This document shows positions 1 through 8,952 of a DNA stretch of 64,000 bases, piece by piece. Each line of letters begins with the position of its first letter. Within the stretch, counting starts at the first letter, position 1. The DNA comes from an uncultured Selenomonadales bacterium (GTDB lineage Bacteria; Bacillota; Negativicutes; DSM-1736; Dendrosporobacteraceae): contig CAMJML010000005.1 of assembly GCA_946407015.1 (NCBI GenBank), positions 124,001 to 188,000 on the forward strand, in the 5' to 3' direction. Made by a program: the position numbers and the translations under genes. The notes under the pieces are model-generated. The model saw only the letters and a list, made by a program, of their open reading frames with translations, did not search any database and was not told where the DNA came from.

Positions 1-1
1 T

Positions 2-247
2 GAAAAAGTTGACCATCTTATTTTACTGGGGGAAGCAAAAGATCGATTTCATGAAGCAGCCAGGAATGCAGGTATAACCCATATTCATATTGTCAAATCC
101 GTTCAGGATGCTGTAAGTTTGGCCAGTAGGCTGGCTAAACCTCAGCAGGTGGTTTTATTGTCACCAGCATGCTCAAGTTATGATATGTTTGCTAATTATG
201 AGGAACGGGGAAAGACGTTTAAGAATTTAGTTCGCCAGTTAGGTTAG
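2..247 (+). CDS. murD: UDP-N-acetylmuramoylalanine-D-glutamate ligase, C-terminal part
   Basis: The window opens inside this gene; about 81 C-terminal codons are visible. The reading frame carries the MurD C-terminal signature LLSPACSSYDMFANYEERG, which belongs to the third (ligase) domain that closes over UDP-MurNAc-L-Ala. MurD adds D-glutamate in the cytoplasm during peptidoglycan precursor synthesis. The stop lies 11 bp before the start of ftsW, so the two are probably cotranscribed. Only the partial nature limits confidence. Confidence 0.93.
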   Translation, partial: EKVDHLILLGEAKDRFHEAARNAGITHIHIVKSVQDAVSLASRLAKPQQVVLLSPACSSYDMFANYEERGKTFKNLVRQLG

Positions 248-258
248 GAGGGAAAATT

Positions 259-1362
259 TTGGCCATTAAACCTAAATCGCCTGACTTTATTATCTTTTTT
301 GCGGTAATTGCTTTATTGGGAATAGGCGTAGTGATGGTTTACAGTTCAAGTGCTGTTTCGGCCTATGTAAATTTTGATGATAGCTATTATTTTTTGAAAC
401 GTCAGATCATTTGGGCCTCATTAGGATTTTTAGCCATGATCCTTACGATGAATGTGGATTATCATGTGTGGAGAAAGATGGCAAAACCGGTTATGATTAT
501 TACATTAATACTCCTTGTTCTAGTCTTAGTTCCTGGATTAGGCAAAGTTGTTAATGGTGCAAGGCGGTGGTTGGGTTTTGGATCACTTTATCTGCAGCCT
601 TCAGAAATTGCAAAGCTTAGCATGGTGTTATTTACTGCAAGCAGCTTGGCTAAGCACCAAGAAAGGATCACCAGCTTTGTCAAAGGCATTGTACCCCAAT
701 TGTTGATGTTGCTGGTTGTGTTTGGCCTAATATTAAAAGAGCCAGATCTAGGTACGGCATTGTCTATTGCGGGGACCGTGTTTGTATTATTGTTTGCTTC
801 GGGAGCTAAAATAAAGCATCTGGGATCATTAGGCGCGGTTGGGGTTATTGGAATTATTGCTGCGGTTTTATTTGAACCCTATCGGATGAAGCGTTTGCTG
901 GCCTTTAGTGATCCATGGGCCGACCCGCTTGATACCGGATATCATATCATCCAATCACTATATGCAATCGGATCGGGTGGTTTATTTGGAGTTGGCTTGG
1001 GAAGAAGCCGTGAAAAGTTCTTATATCTACCGGAACCTCACACCGATTTTATCTTTGCTATTTTAGGTGAAGAACTAGGATTGATTGGTACTCTCACGGT
1101 TATTGTCCTCTTCTTCTTATTTGCTTGGCGTGGTTTAAAAGTAGCCATTTCCGCACCGGATATTTATGGAAGCATTTTGGCTACTGGTTTAACAACAATG
1201 ATCATGGTTCAAGCACTCATGAATATTGCGGTCGTTACGGCTTCTATGCCGGTAACAGGAATACCATTACCATTTCTTAGTTTTGGTGGTTCGGCTCTGA
1301 TTTTTACTTTAGCTGGCGTTGGGATATTACTTAATATTTCACGCTATGTCAGTTTAAAGTAA
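259..1362 (+). CDS. ftsW: Peptidoglycan glycosyltransferase FtsW (SEDS family)
   Basis: A 367-aa polytopic membrane protein of the FtsW/RodA/SpoVE family, the septal lipid II polymerase of the divisome. Family motifs are visible: MVYSSSAVSAY in the first membrane segment, KEPDLGTALSI in mid-protein, and the C-terminal SMPVTGIPLPFLSFGGSAL signature. The start is TTG at 259, placed after GAGGG with good spacing. It sits between murD and murG as in most Firmicutes, so FtsW is preferred over the sporulation paralogue SpoVE, although family membership alone does not separate them. Confidence 0.93.
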   Translation: MAIKPKSPDFIIFFAVIALLGIGVVMVYSSSAVSAYVNFDDSYYFLKRQIIWASLGFLAMILTMNVDYHVWRKMAKPVMIITLILLVLVLVPGLGKVVNGARRWLGFGSLYLQPSEIAKLSMVLFTASSLAKHQERITSFVKGIVPQLLMLLVVFGLILKEPDLGTALSIAGTVFVLLFASGAKIKHLGSLGAVGVIGIIAAVLFEPYRMKRLLAFSDPWADPLDTGYHIIQSLYAIGSGGLFGVGLGRSREKFLYLPEPHTDFIFAILGEELGLIGTLTVIVLFFLFAWRGLKVAISAPDIYGSILATGLTTMIMVQALMNIAVVTASMPVTGIPLPFLSFGGSALIFTLAGVGILLNISRYVSLK

Positions 1363-1403
1363 AATCATTGAATTCGATTAAGCCATTAGGAGGCGTCTTA
1401 GCG

Positions 1404-2519
1404 ATGCGAATAGTTGTTTCTGGCGGGGGAACAGGTGGCCACATCTACCCCGCTATTACTTTGATTAAGACTATAAAGCAATTTGTCGAATCATGTGAAA
1501 TTTTCTATATTGGTACGCAAGCCGGGTTGGAAGCTGATCTCGTACCTAAAGAAGGGTTGCCATTTGCAACAATTGACGTTCGTGGGTTTGCCCGAAAATT
1601 ATCTGTTGAAAATATTGTGACACTCCTGAAAACTTGCGGAAGTTTGTGGCAATCGCGAAAAATACTTCAGTCCTTTAAACCAGACCTTGTTATTGGGACA
1701 GGCGGCTATGTATGTGGTCCTGTCTTATTAACTGCCAGTCTCATGGGGATTCCAACCATGATTCAAGAACAAAACGTGATTCCTGGTATTACGAATAGAA
1801 TTTTAGCCAGATTTGTTGATAAGATTGCTGTTGGGTACGCTGATGCAGGTAAATATTTTAGTCATAATGAGAAAGTTGTCTTTACGGGTAATCCAATCCG
1901 GCCTGAAGTCATGACTGCCACAAGGGAGGCTGGGCTGGCAGCGCTTGGTTTGGATGCAAATAAAAGAACCATTTTGATTTCCGGAGGTAGCCGTGGAGCC
2001 AGAAGTATCAACCAGGCCATGTTACATGTTCATAAATACTTTGCAGGAAATAAAGATATCCAACTATTGCATGTTACCGGGAAAAATGAGTATAATGGCA
2101 TAGTTGGAAATTTAATGCAAATGGGTATAGATGTTGGTAACGTTGGTAATATTAGCATTAAACCATACTTATATGATATGCCTAAAGCTTTAGCAGTTGC
2201 AGATTTAGCTATTTTTAGAGCGGGAGCTATCGGGTTAGCGGAAATCACTGCATTGGGAATTCCGGCCATATTAATTCCATATCCATATGCAGCAGAGAAT
2301 CACCAAGAGTTTAATGCCAGGGTTATTGAGCGTCAAGGAGCAGCCTTAGTCATTAAAGATTCTGAGTTAGACGGTACTAAGTTAACTGAACAAATATCCA
2401 AATTGATATATGATCCCGAGAAGCTTGCGCTGATGGCTCAGGCAAGCAGAAAGCTCGGTCGTCCTCAAGCAGCGGAAACAATAGCTCGTATGGCAATTCA
2501 TTTAGCAGAGCGCGCATAA
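1404..2519 (+). CDS. murG: UDP-GlcNAc:undecaprenyl-PP-MurNAc-pentapeptide transferase MurG
   Basis: MurG makes lipid II from lipid I at the inner face of the membrane. The 371-aa protein starts with the glycine-rich GGGTGGHIYPAI loop and carries the GT28 C-domain sequence LFRAGAIGLAEITALGIPAILIPYPYAAENHQ in two stretches (residues about 270-310), which binds UDP-GlcNAc. I chose ATG 1404 because AGGAGG (1388-1393) precedes it at ideal spacing; an upstream in-frame TTG at 1368 lacks a Shine-Dalgarno. Length is normal. It follows ftsW directly and precedes murC. Confidence 0.95.
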   Translation: MRIVVSGGGTGGHIYPAITLIKTIKQFVESCEIFYIGTQAGLEADLVPKEGLPFATIDVRGFARKLSVENIVTLLKTCGSLWQSRKILQSFKPDLVIGTGGYVCGPVLLTASLMGIPTMIQEQNVIPGITNRILARFVDKIAVGYADAGKYFSHNEKVVFTGNPIRPEVMTATREAGLAALGLDANKRTILISGGSRGARSINQAMLHVHKYFAGNKDIQLLHVTGKNEYNGIVGNLMQMGIDVGNVGNISIKPYLYDMPKALAVADLAIFRAGAIGLAEITALGIPAILIPYPYAAENHQEFNARVIERQGAALVIKDSELDGTKLTEQISKLIYDPEKLALMAQASRKLGRPQAAETIARMAIHLAERA

Positions 2520-2614
2520 TGATTTTACGTTGTAACACTCAAAGTTTGATATGCATACAATATCATACACATTAAGCAAGACACTGCAGCGCGCAAGAAA
2601 GGGGAGAAATTTTT

Positions 2615-3988
2615 TTGCTTCATCATTTAAAACATATTCACTTTGTAGGCATTGGCGGTGCCGGCATGAGCGCAATTGCAAAAATCTTGTTAGAACAAGG
2701 CTATTGTGTGTCTGGTTCTGACCTTAGTAAAACAGTAACGACTGATCGATTAGAAAAAATGGGTGCGAAAATTTTTATTGGTCATGACAGCAAAAATGTG
2801 AAAGCGTGTGACGCCATTGTTGTCTCAACCGCAATACCGGCAACTAATCCTGAAGTTATTGAGGCAAAGACACAAGGAATTACTGTTTTTCACCGGTCCG
2901 ACATCGTAGCTGAACTAATGAATGCGGCTAGTGGTATTGCTGTCGCTGGCGCTCATGGCAAAACAACGACAACATCAATGATTGCCATAATGCTGGAAAA
3001 AGCAGGTGTTGATCCTACAATCATCATTGGCGGAGATTTAGATTATCTTGGTGGCAATGCAAAATTAGGACATAGTAAATTCTTAGTTGCTGAAGCGGAT
3101 GAAAGTGATGGTTCCTTCCTTAAATTGACACCTAAAATAGCTGTTGTCACAAACATTGAAAATGATCATATGGATTTTTATGGATCTATGGAAAACATCC
3201 TTCATACGTTTGATCAGTTTCTGCAAAAAATTCCTGCAACTGACGGATTAGCCGTATTGTGTTTCGATAATCCATTTGTGCAAAAAATAGCTATCAGGCT
3301 GGAACGGCCTTATATTTCCTATGGTATTGACCATCCTGCCGAATATATGGCTAAAAATATCCGTACGCAAGGTGCGCTAACTATATTCGATGTTTATCGC
3401 GCAGGAGAGTTGAGTGGAACAATACGGCTAAATGTTCCAGGCAAGCACAATGTTGCAAATGCACTTGCTGCTATCGTCGTCGGAGAAAACCTTGGCTTAA
3501 CCTTCGAGCAGATTGCGGAAGGATTGGCTTTATTTAATGGGGCAAAACGGCGGTTTCAGACTAAGGCGCGCGTAAATGGAGTTTGGATTGTTGACGATTA
3601 TGCGCATCATCCAACTGAAATTGCAACGACTTTGCAGGCGGCACGCCAAACTCAGCCTAAGCGTCTTATTTGCGTATTTCAGCCTCATCGTTATTCACGA
3701 ACCAAGTTTTTGAGAAAAGAATTTGGTGAGGCGTTTACTTCAGCTGATTTGTTGGTTTTAACCGATGTTTATTCAGCTGGCGAAGAACCAATACCAGGTA
3801 TAAGCGGAGAGACCATTAAAGAGGAGGTTGAGCTGCAAACAGGGCAAAAAGCAGTCTATATTCCGGACAAAAATAAAATTGCCCGTTACCTGAGTGAGAT
3901 TGTTGAAGCAGGCGATTTAGTGATGACAATGGGTGCCGGTAATGTTTACCTTGTTGGTGAAGAATTAGTAGAAGTTCTAGTTAAATAA
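2615..3988 (+). CDS. murC: UDP-N-acetylmuramate-L-alanine ligase MurC
   Basis: A 457-aa Mur ligase that adds L-Ala to UDP-MurNAc. Visible motifs are the N-terminal GIGGAGMSAIAKI Rossmann loop, the ATP-binding GAHGKTTTT loop near residue 115, the central NIENDHMDFY motif, and DDYAHHPTEI plus FQPHRYSRT in the C-terminal half, which are diagnostic for MurC. The start is TTG 2615 after AAAGGGGAG. About 95 bp separate it from murG. murB is not found next to it, unlike in many murC neighbourhoods; murA follows instead. Confidence 0.95.
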   Translation: MLHHLKHIHFVGIGGAGMSAIAKILLEQGYCVSGSDLSKTVTTDRLEKMGAKIFIGHDSKNVKACDAIVVSTAIPATNPEVIEAKTQGITVFHRSDIVAELMNAASGIAVAGAHGKTTTTSMIAIMLEKAGVDPTIIIGGDLDYLGGNAKLGHSKFLVAEADESDGSFLKLTPKIAVVTNIENDHMDFYGSMENILHTFDQFLQKIPATDGLAVLCFDNPFVQKIAIRLERPYISYGIDHPAEYMAKNIRTQGALTIFDVYRAGELSGTIRLNVPGKHNVANALAAIVVGENLGLTFEQIAEGLALFNGAKRRFQTKARVNGVWIVDDYAHHPTEIATTLQAARQTQPKRLICVFQPHRYSRTKFLRKEFGEAFTSADLLVLTDVYSAGEEPIPGISGETIKEEVELQTGQKAVYIPDKNKIARYLSEIVEAGDLVMTMGAGNVYLVGEELVEVLVK

Positions 3989-4065
3989 CTAGATAGATTG
4001 ATTAAGTATAATACAAGATCTATTTTATATTTGGGGTGATTGTGCTTTTCTTAGGGGGGAAGACG

Positions 4066-5316
4066 ATGGAAAAATTTATCGTCATGGGAGAAGTACAACT
4101 TACTGGTAATATTCGGGTTGGCGGAGCTAAAAATGCTACATTGCCAGTTATGGCCGCAACACTACTTTGTTCCGGTGTTAATATCCTTCATGATGTTCCA
4201 GAACTAAGTGATATTAAAGCGATGCAGGAGATTTTGGCAGTATTAGGGGCAAAAATTGTCCGGGAGGGTAGTTCACTGCTTATTGATACAACGGGTATTA
4301 GCAAGCAGGAAATACCTGAACATCTTATGCGAGAAATGCGAGCATCCGTATTTCTCATGGGACCACTATTAGGAAAATTCCGTAAGGTAAGGGTATCCTA
4401 TCCGGGTGGATGCGCCATAGGGCCAAGACCGATTGATTTACATATTAAAGCGCTTGAAAAGCTTGGTGCGAAAGTTAAGGAAAGCTATGGGTATATCGAT
4501 GCTGAAGCATCCGTTTTGACAGGTGCGGAAATCCATTTTGATTTTCCGAGTGTTGGAGCTACGGAAAACGCCATGATGGCCGCAGTATTAGCAAAAGGAA
4601 CAACTGTGATTCGGAATGCCGCAAGGGAACCGGAAATCGTTGATTTGCAGACCTTCTTGAATAAAATGGGTGCTAGGGTTATAGGGGCAGGTTCCGATAC
4701 GATTCGGATTGATGGGGTTACGAAACTTTTTCCTGCCGAGCATACGATTATGCCAGACCGAATACAAGCAGGGACTTTTCTGATTGCAGGAGCCATCACT
4801 CAAGGCGATGTAACGGTCGAAAATATCTCATCAGAATATTTATTTTCCGTTACTGATAAGCTTGAAGAAATTGGGGCAGATATAACCGTTTCTAACAATA
4901 GCATTCGAATTAAGGCAGGCGAATTAAGAGGCGTTGATATTAAGACTTTGCCTTTTCCAGGATTTCCTACGGATTTGCAGGCTCCAATGCTATCGTTACT
5001 CACTGTAGCCAAAGGAACCAGTATTATTACAGAAACAATTTTTGAAAATAGATTTAAGCATGTAGATGAACTGACTCGTATGGGGGCAAAAATTAAAGTT
5101 GAAGGACGTACAGCGATCATCCGTGGTATTTCAAAAATGACGGGTGCCATAGTGGCTGCCCCTGATCTTAGGGCTGGCGGAGCTTTAGTGTTGGCGGCCC
5201 TTGCAGCACAAGGTATATCGGAAATTGAGCAAGTCTATCACATTGACCGAGGATATGAGCAGTTAGAGCTAAAATTGCAAAGTTTAGGAGCTCGTATTAT
5301 CCGGTCTAATGGATAG
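4066..5316 (+). CDS. murA: UDP-N-acetylglucosamine 1-carboxyvinyltransferase MurA
   Basis: First committed step of peptidoglycan synthesis: transfer of enolpyruvate from PEP to UDP-GlcNAc. The 416-aa protein has the invariant Lys22 in GGAKNATLP and the catalytic Cys116 in PGGCAIGPRPIDLH, the residue attacked by fosfomycin. The EPSP-synthase-like inside-out barrel repeats run over the full length. ATG 4066 is used because a G-rich Shine-Dalgarno (4054-4060) precedes it; the frame is open to a GTG at 4036. It stands 77 bp after murC. Confidence 0.95.
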   Translation: MEKFIVMGEVQLTGNIRVGGAKNATLPVMAATLLCSGVNILHDVPELSDIKAMQEILAVLGAKIVREGSSLLIDTTGISKQEIPEHLMREMRASVFLMGPLLGKFRKVRVSYPGGCAIGPRPIDLHIKALEKLGAKVKESYGYIDAEASVLTGAEIHFDFPSVGATENAMMAAVLAKGTTVIRNAAREPEIVDLQTFLNKMGARVIGAGSDTIRIDGVTKLFPAEHTIMPDRIQAGTFLIAGAITQGDVTVENISSEYLFSVTDKLEEIGADITVSNNSIRIKAGELRGVDIKTLPFPGFPTDLQAPMLSLLTVAKGTSIITETIFENRFKHVDELTRMGAKIKVEGRTAIIRGISKMTGAIVAAPDLRAGGALVLAALAAQGISEIEQVYHIDRGYEQLELKLQSLGARIIRSNG

Positions 5317-5327
5317 TTTTTGGAAGG

Positions 5328-5353
5328 GCAGCTCGTTCTATTGAGCGAGCTGC
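5328..5353 (+). terminator. Hairpin after murA (weak terminator)
   Basis: GCAGCTCG (5328-5335) pairs with CGAGCTGC (5346-5353), and the stem can extend to 11 bp with a TATT loop. It lies 12 bp after the murA stop. The following sequence (TACTATGTTTT) is only moderately T-rich, so termination is uncertain. Confidence 0.4.
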
Positions 5354-5519
5354 TACTATGTTTTCACCATCATCTTTAGAGGATTCTTGGTTAGTACGGC
5401 ACGAAAGCAAAATATATCCATTTGTATTAGCGATTAAATACAATGCTGATGGCAATATCAGTTGATCAAGTTACTTTGCGGCTTATGTCACCTTCTAAGG
5501 TAACAATTTAATTTTTAAC

Positions 5520-5552
5520 GGCAGCAAATGGATATGCTGTCTTTTTTTTTTT
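5520..5552 (+). terminator. Rho-independent terminator before ftsQ
   Basis: GGCAGCA (5520-5526) pairs with TGCTGTC (5535-5541) around an 8-nt loop, followed at once by eleven T residues. The 300 bp between murA and ftsQ otherwise hold only the weaker hairpin at 5328 and a promoter-like site; I see no gene there. The terminator separates the mur genes from the ftsQ transcription unit. Confidence 0.8.
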
Positions 5553-5554
5553 AG

Positions 5555-5584
5555 TTTATCTTATGACTAAAGCTGGTGTATAAT
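5555..5584 (+). promoter_or_regulatory. Putative sigma-A promoter for ftsQ
   Basis: A perfect TATAAT is at 5579-5584; a weak -35 (TTTATC, 5555-5560) lies 18 bp upstream. It follows the terminator at 5520-5552 and precedes ftsQ by about 35 bp, which is where a new promoter is needed. Confidence 0.5.
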
Positions 5585-5619
5585 TACTGTTGGGACATGA
5601 GAGCTGATGGAGGGATTTG

Positions 5620-6372
5620 ATGCGAGATCCGGAAGGATTAGAATATAGGCCGCACGAACGACAACCAGTTCCAAAGCGAATGTTTTCAGGTGTGCTTATG
5701 TTACTGGTCCTATTGATAGCAGGTTTTTTGTTTCTTAATTCTTCATTTTTTACAGTTACATCCATTGTGGCACAAGGCAACAAATATATGTCAAGTGACG
5801 AAATTTATGCAGTAGCCAGTCTACCACAGCATAGTAATATCTTTCGCCTAAACGTGGGGGATGTTAAAGAACGTCTCTCGCGGGATCTCAGAGTGGCGCA
5901 AGTAAGCGTTTCTCGACAATTTCCCAATACCATCGTGATCAATATTACGGAACGTAAGCCATTGGCCTATATAGCCAGCAGTTATGGTTTTGTGGAATTG
6001 GACAAACAAGGGGTTGTGTTAGCGGCTTACAAAAATATAAAAAAAATTCGAGTTCCAATGATTACGGGTGTTAGATTGGATGCAGCCTACGTTTCTGACC
6101 AAATTAACAACCAGGCCGTTCTTTATGTATTAAGTTATTTGGCCAATTTAGATGAGGAAACGTTAGATCAGTTGTCTGAAATTAACGTTGCTGATGGAAA
6201 GCTGAATGCCTATACCAATAATTCCATTCAAATTCGCATTGGTGCAGTGGATAAATTAATGGAAAAAGCGAAATTAACTCAAGATATGCTAAAAGAAATA
6301 AAAGAACATAATTTAGCTGTCGACTATGTTGATTTGAATTATTCTTCACCTATTATAAAATTTAAGCAATAA
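5620..6372 (+). CDS. ftsQ: Cell division protein FtsQ/DivIB
   Basis: A 250-aa bitopic membrane protein: short cytoplasmic tail rich in Arg and Pro, one membrane segment (about residues 25-45), then an extracytoplasmic POTRA domain (FTVTSIVAQGNKYMSSDEIY onward) and an FtsQ/DivIB domain with the SRQFPNTIVINITERKPLAY motif. It links early and late divisome proteins. ATG 5620 is preferred to the overlapping TTG 5617 because GGAGG (5609-5613) is then 6 bp away. DUF881 and sbp follow, as in the B. subtilis divIB region. Confidence 0.9.
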   Translation: MRDPEGLEYRPHERQPVPKRMFSGVLMLLVLLIAGFLFLNSSFFTVTSIVAQGNKYMSSDEIYAVASLPQHSNIFRLNVGDVKERLSRDLRVAQVSVSRQFPNTIVINITERKPLAYIASSYGFVELDKQGVVLAAYKNIKKIRVPMITGVRLDAAYVSDQINNQAVLYVLSYLANLDEETLDQLSEINVADGKLNAYTNNSIQIRIGAVDKLMEKAKLTQDMLKEIKEHNLAVDYVDLNYSSPIIKFKQ

Positions 6373-6385
6373 TCAGGGAAAGGAC

Positions 6386-7087
6386 ATGGTGAAAATGTTA
6401 GCTGTTAGGCAGGGACAAGCTGCAATTGCTTTGGTCTGCGTAGTCCTAGGAATTATGCTTGCTGTTCAATTTCGGACGACTCAAGACATTCGTTCGACGA
6501 TTCCTTTTCAAAGAATTGAAGATCTATCTCAGCGTTTAAATCAGACTGAGAAAGAGCGGGATGCCTTATTAAATGAAGTGCATACACTGCGCCAAGCGTC
6601 CAGTGTGACTGGCGGCTCCAAGGAGTCGGAGTTAATAAAAATTGGTGCCGGTGTGGTGGCTTTGCAGGGACCAGGTGTTATTGTTACGATTGATGATAGC
6701 AAAAGGCCATCAAAGCCTGGTGAGAATCCAAATCTGTATTTAATTCACGATGATGATATTTTAAAAGTCATTAATGAATTATGGGCAGCTGGTGCTGAGG
6801 CTATTTCCATTAACGACCAAAGGCTCATTGCCAGTTCTGAGATTCGGTGTGCCGGACCGACTTTATCGGTAAATAATACCCGCTATTCACCTCCTTATGA
6901 TATAAGAGCCATTGGTGATCCTCAAACCCTGGAAAATGCATTAAAAATGCGTGGGGGCGTTATTGAGACATTGCAATTTTGGGGGATTCAAGTCAATATT
7001 AAAAGCTTAGAAGACGTGCAAGTGCCGGCTTATAAAGGAACTTTCCGCTTTGAATATGCTAAGCCAGTGAAAGAAGGTGCTAAGTAG
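6386..7087 (+). CDS. DUF881 family protein (YlxW-like)
   Basis: A 233-aa membrane-anchored protein with one N-terminal membrane segment (about residues 10-28), a short coiled-coil stretch (RIEDLSQRLNQTEKERDALL) and a DUF881 domain with the typical LYLIHDDDILKVINELWAAG and AEAISINDQRLI segments. Function is unknown. In B. subtilis two DUF881 proteins (YlxW, YlxX) sit between divIB and sbp; only one is present here. The stop shares a base with the next start. The start could also be the ATG at 6395. Confidence 0.85.
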   Translation: MVKMLAVRQGQAAIALVCVVLGIMLAVQFRTTQDIRSTIPFQRIEDLSQRLNQTEKERDALLNEVHTLRQASSVTGGSKESELIKIGAGVVALQGPGVIVTIDDSKRPSKPGENPNLYLIHDDDILKVINELWAAGAEAISINDQRLIASSEIRCAGPTLSVNNTRYSPPYDIRAIGDPQTLENALKMRGGVIETLQFWGIQVNIKSLEDVQVPAYKGTFRFEYAKPVKEGAK

Positions 7088-7416
7088 TGGCTTTACCTAT
7101 CCTAGGACTTTTCGTTGGCCTGCTTATTGGTATTTTATTCCCGATTAGTATTCCTTTGGAATACGCAAAATTCATGTCAGTAGCATTACTGGCATCCCTT
7201 GATTCAGTATTCGGCGGGTTAAGAGCGGGTGCAGAAGAACGATTTGACAATACGGTATTTATCACAGGCTTTTTTACAAATGCATTATTAGCCGCAGGGC
7301 TAGTTTATATGGGTGAGAGACTGGGAATTGACTTATATTATGTTGCCCTCTTAGCATTTGGCTTACGAATATTTCAAAACCTAGCTATTATACGTCGTTA
7401 TTTTTTAAAAAAATAA
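7087..7416 (+). CDS. sbp: Small basic protein Sbp (DUF1290)
   Basis: A 109-aa protein with three or four membrane segments, containing the conserved block ALLASLDSVFGGLRAGAEE and the basic C-terminus RIFQNLAIIRRYFLKK. This is the Sbp/DUF1290 family found next to ftsA-ftsZ in sporulating Firmicutes; its role is unknown. The GTG start overlaps the stop of the preceding DUF881 gene by one base, indicating translational coupling. The stop codon is followed directly by a strong terminator. Confidence 0.88.
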   Translation: MALPILGLFVGLLIGILFPISIPLEYAKFMSVALLASLDSVFGGLRAGAEERFDNTVFITGFFTNALLAAGLVYMGERLGIDLYYVALLAFGLRIFQNLAIIRRYFLKK

Positions 7417-7466
7417 TACAACAATAAAAAACAATCGCCATTTGGCGATTGTTTTTTATTGTTGTA
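7417..7466. terminator. Bidirectional terminator, 24-bp perfect inverted repeat
   Basis: Positions 7417-7440 and 7443-7466 are perfect reverse complements around a 2-nt centre. The core GCCATTTGGC stem is flanked by A6 on one side and T6 on the other, giving an intrinsic terminator in both directions. It begins at the base after the sbp stop codon. Confidence 0.9.
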
Positions 7467-7482
7467 ATTTTTTTGTGAGAAC

Positions 7483-7510
7483 TTGTCATTTTATAGGACT
7501 TAAGTACAAT
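7483..7510 (+). promoter_or_regulatory. Putative sigma-A promoter of ftsA-ftsZ
   Basis: TTGTCA (7483-7488) and TACAAT (7505-7510) are separated by 16 bp, directly after the terminator of the sbp unit and about 100 bp before ftsA. Each hexamer differs from consensus at one position. Confidence 0.65.
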
Positions 7511-7608
7511 TTAATAAATCATTCTGAATTTCTTCGTAACAAAAAAAGGGAAAAGGCTAATTCTGTTGAAACATATGGAAAGAAACATAATATTTGTGAG
7601 GTCAGGTT

Positions 7609-8814
7609 ATGGCAAAGCAAGATCTATTAGCAATTGATGTAGGAACGAATGTCATAAAGGTCTTATCAGGTTTTATTGATCAGCATGGCATTTTGTCAGT
7701 TACAGGAAATGGTATAGTGCCAACTGACGGATTCTCTAAGGGTACAATCGTCAATCAGGATTTACTGACAAAAGCTTTCAGTCTTGCAGTCGATTGTGTA
7801 GCTAGCAATCATGATCTAAAGACTAGCCCGATCTATCTTGGAATTAGCGGAATGGGGCTTAATGCTCACCATGCTGTTGGGCATATACCTCTGAAATCCT
7901 TAGATGGTATCACTCAGAGTGACTTAGATCGAGTTTACCGAGCCGCTGTACTTACAACAGTTCCTGAAGAAATGGAAATCCTACATGTATTACCAAAATG
8001 TTTTCGTGTTGATGGACAAGTATTTAATACACCGCCGTTTGGTCAAAGTGGTAAGCAGATAGAGGCTGATGTTCTGATTGTTACATTACCCAAAAAGGTA
8101 ATTCATGAATTTATAGGCAGCGTAGAAGCTGCGGGTTTTAGGATTACTGGCGTTGTGGCAAATGCTGTTGCGGTTGGACATAGTTTTAAGCCGGACTTAG
8201 TAGCATCGTCTTGTGTGATTCTTGACATTGGTGCAGGTAATACAGATATTGCTGTGTATGATGATGGTGGGAGAATCGTACAAATTGATTCTTTGCCTTT
8301 TGGTGGAGATTATATCACATCAGATATCATGCAAGGTGTCGGTATTGACTATCAACATGCTGAAGCTGTTAAACGTTATTTCGCTAAATTAGATAAGCGT
8401 TTATATGGACAGGAAGTTGTTTTAGATTGCAATGATGATGGAACAACAGATAAAAATATTCCTTATGATTTTCTGTATCAGATTATTGAAAGTAGAGTTG
8501 AAGAGATCGTTACTCTTATTTATGAATCTTTAACAACAACCTTATCTGAACGTAATGTTGAAAAAATCTATATTACCGGCGGCTGTTCATTACTGAATAG
8601 TTTTAGCGATTATTTTGAAAAGATAAGTGGTTTACAGGTAGCTAAAACTTCAGATCAATTGCCGTCAGAATACTCCAACCCGATGAATACAGCCTGTTAC
8701 GGAGTTATGCGTTACGCTGCCCCAAAACATATTCCATTAGTGGATAGTGGTACTAGTACGTGGGAGTCTTTTCTTACGAAGGTAAAAAGAATTTTTAAAC
8801 CAAGCACAGTTTAG
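7609..8814 (+). CDS. ftsA: Cell division protein FtsA
   Basis: A 401-aa actin-like ATPase that tethers FtsZ to the membrane and recruits the divisome. The phosphate-1 motif AIDVGTNVIKVL is at the N-terminus, the SHS2 (1C) domain is in the first third, phosphate-2 is CVILDIGAGNTDIAVY and the adenosine motif is IYITGGCSLLNSF. The C-terminus ends in WESFLTKVKRIFKPS, an amphipathic membrane-targeting helix. ATG 7609 follows a GAGGTCAGG Shine-Dalgarno. It is slightly shorter than most FtsA proteins. ftsZ follows after 138 bp. Confidence 0.93.
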   Translation: MAKQDLLAIDVGTNVIKVLSGFIDQHGILSVTGNGIVPTDGFSKGTIVNQDLLTKAFSLAVDCVASNHDLKTSPIYLGISGMGLNAHHAVGHIPLKSLDGITQSDLDRVYRAAVLTTVPEEMEILHVLPKCFRVDGQVFNTPPFGQSGKQIEADVLIVTLPKKVIHEFIGSVEAAGFRITGVVANAVAVGHSFKPDLVASSCVILDIGAGNTDIAVYDDGGRIVQIDSLPFGGDYITSDIMQGVGIDYQHAEAVKRYFAKLDKRLYGQEVVLDCNDDGTTDKNIPYDFLYQIIESRVEEIVTLIYESLTTTLSERNVEKIYITGGCSLLNSFSDYFEKISGLQVAKTSDQLPSEYSNPMNTACYGVMRYAAPKHIPLVDSGTSTWESFLTKVKRIFKPSTV

Positions 8815-8952
8815 TCATTTATCTGGATGAATAAGGCCTCTTTGATTCCCGACAAGTAATAACAAAGTGGTTGTTCTGAATCCGTTTTTAATTTTATTGG
8901 AGATGAGTAAAGTTATTGAATTAAGTTTTTAGTTTACAAGGAGGATTTTATC

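Noticed and set aside
7442-7630. 62-codon plus-strand frame before ftsA
   Set aside because: It begins inside the terminator hairpin, spans the ftsA promoter and overlaps the ftsA start; no Shine-Dalgarno.
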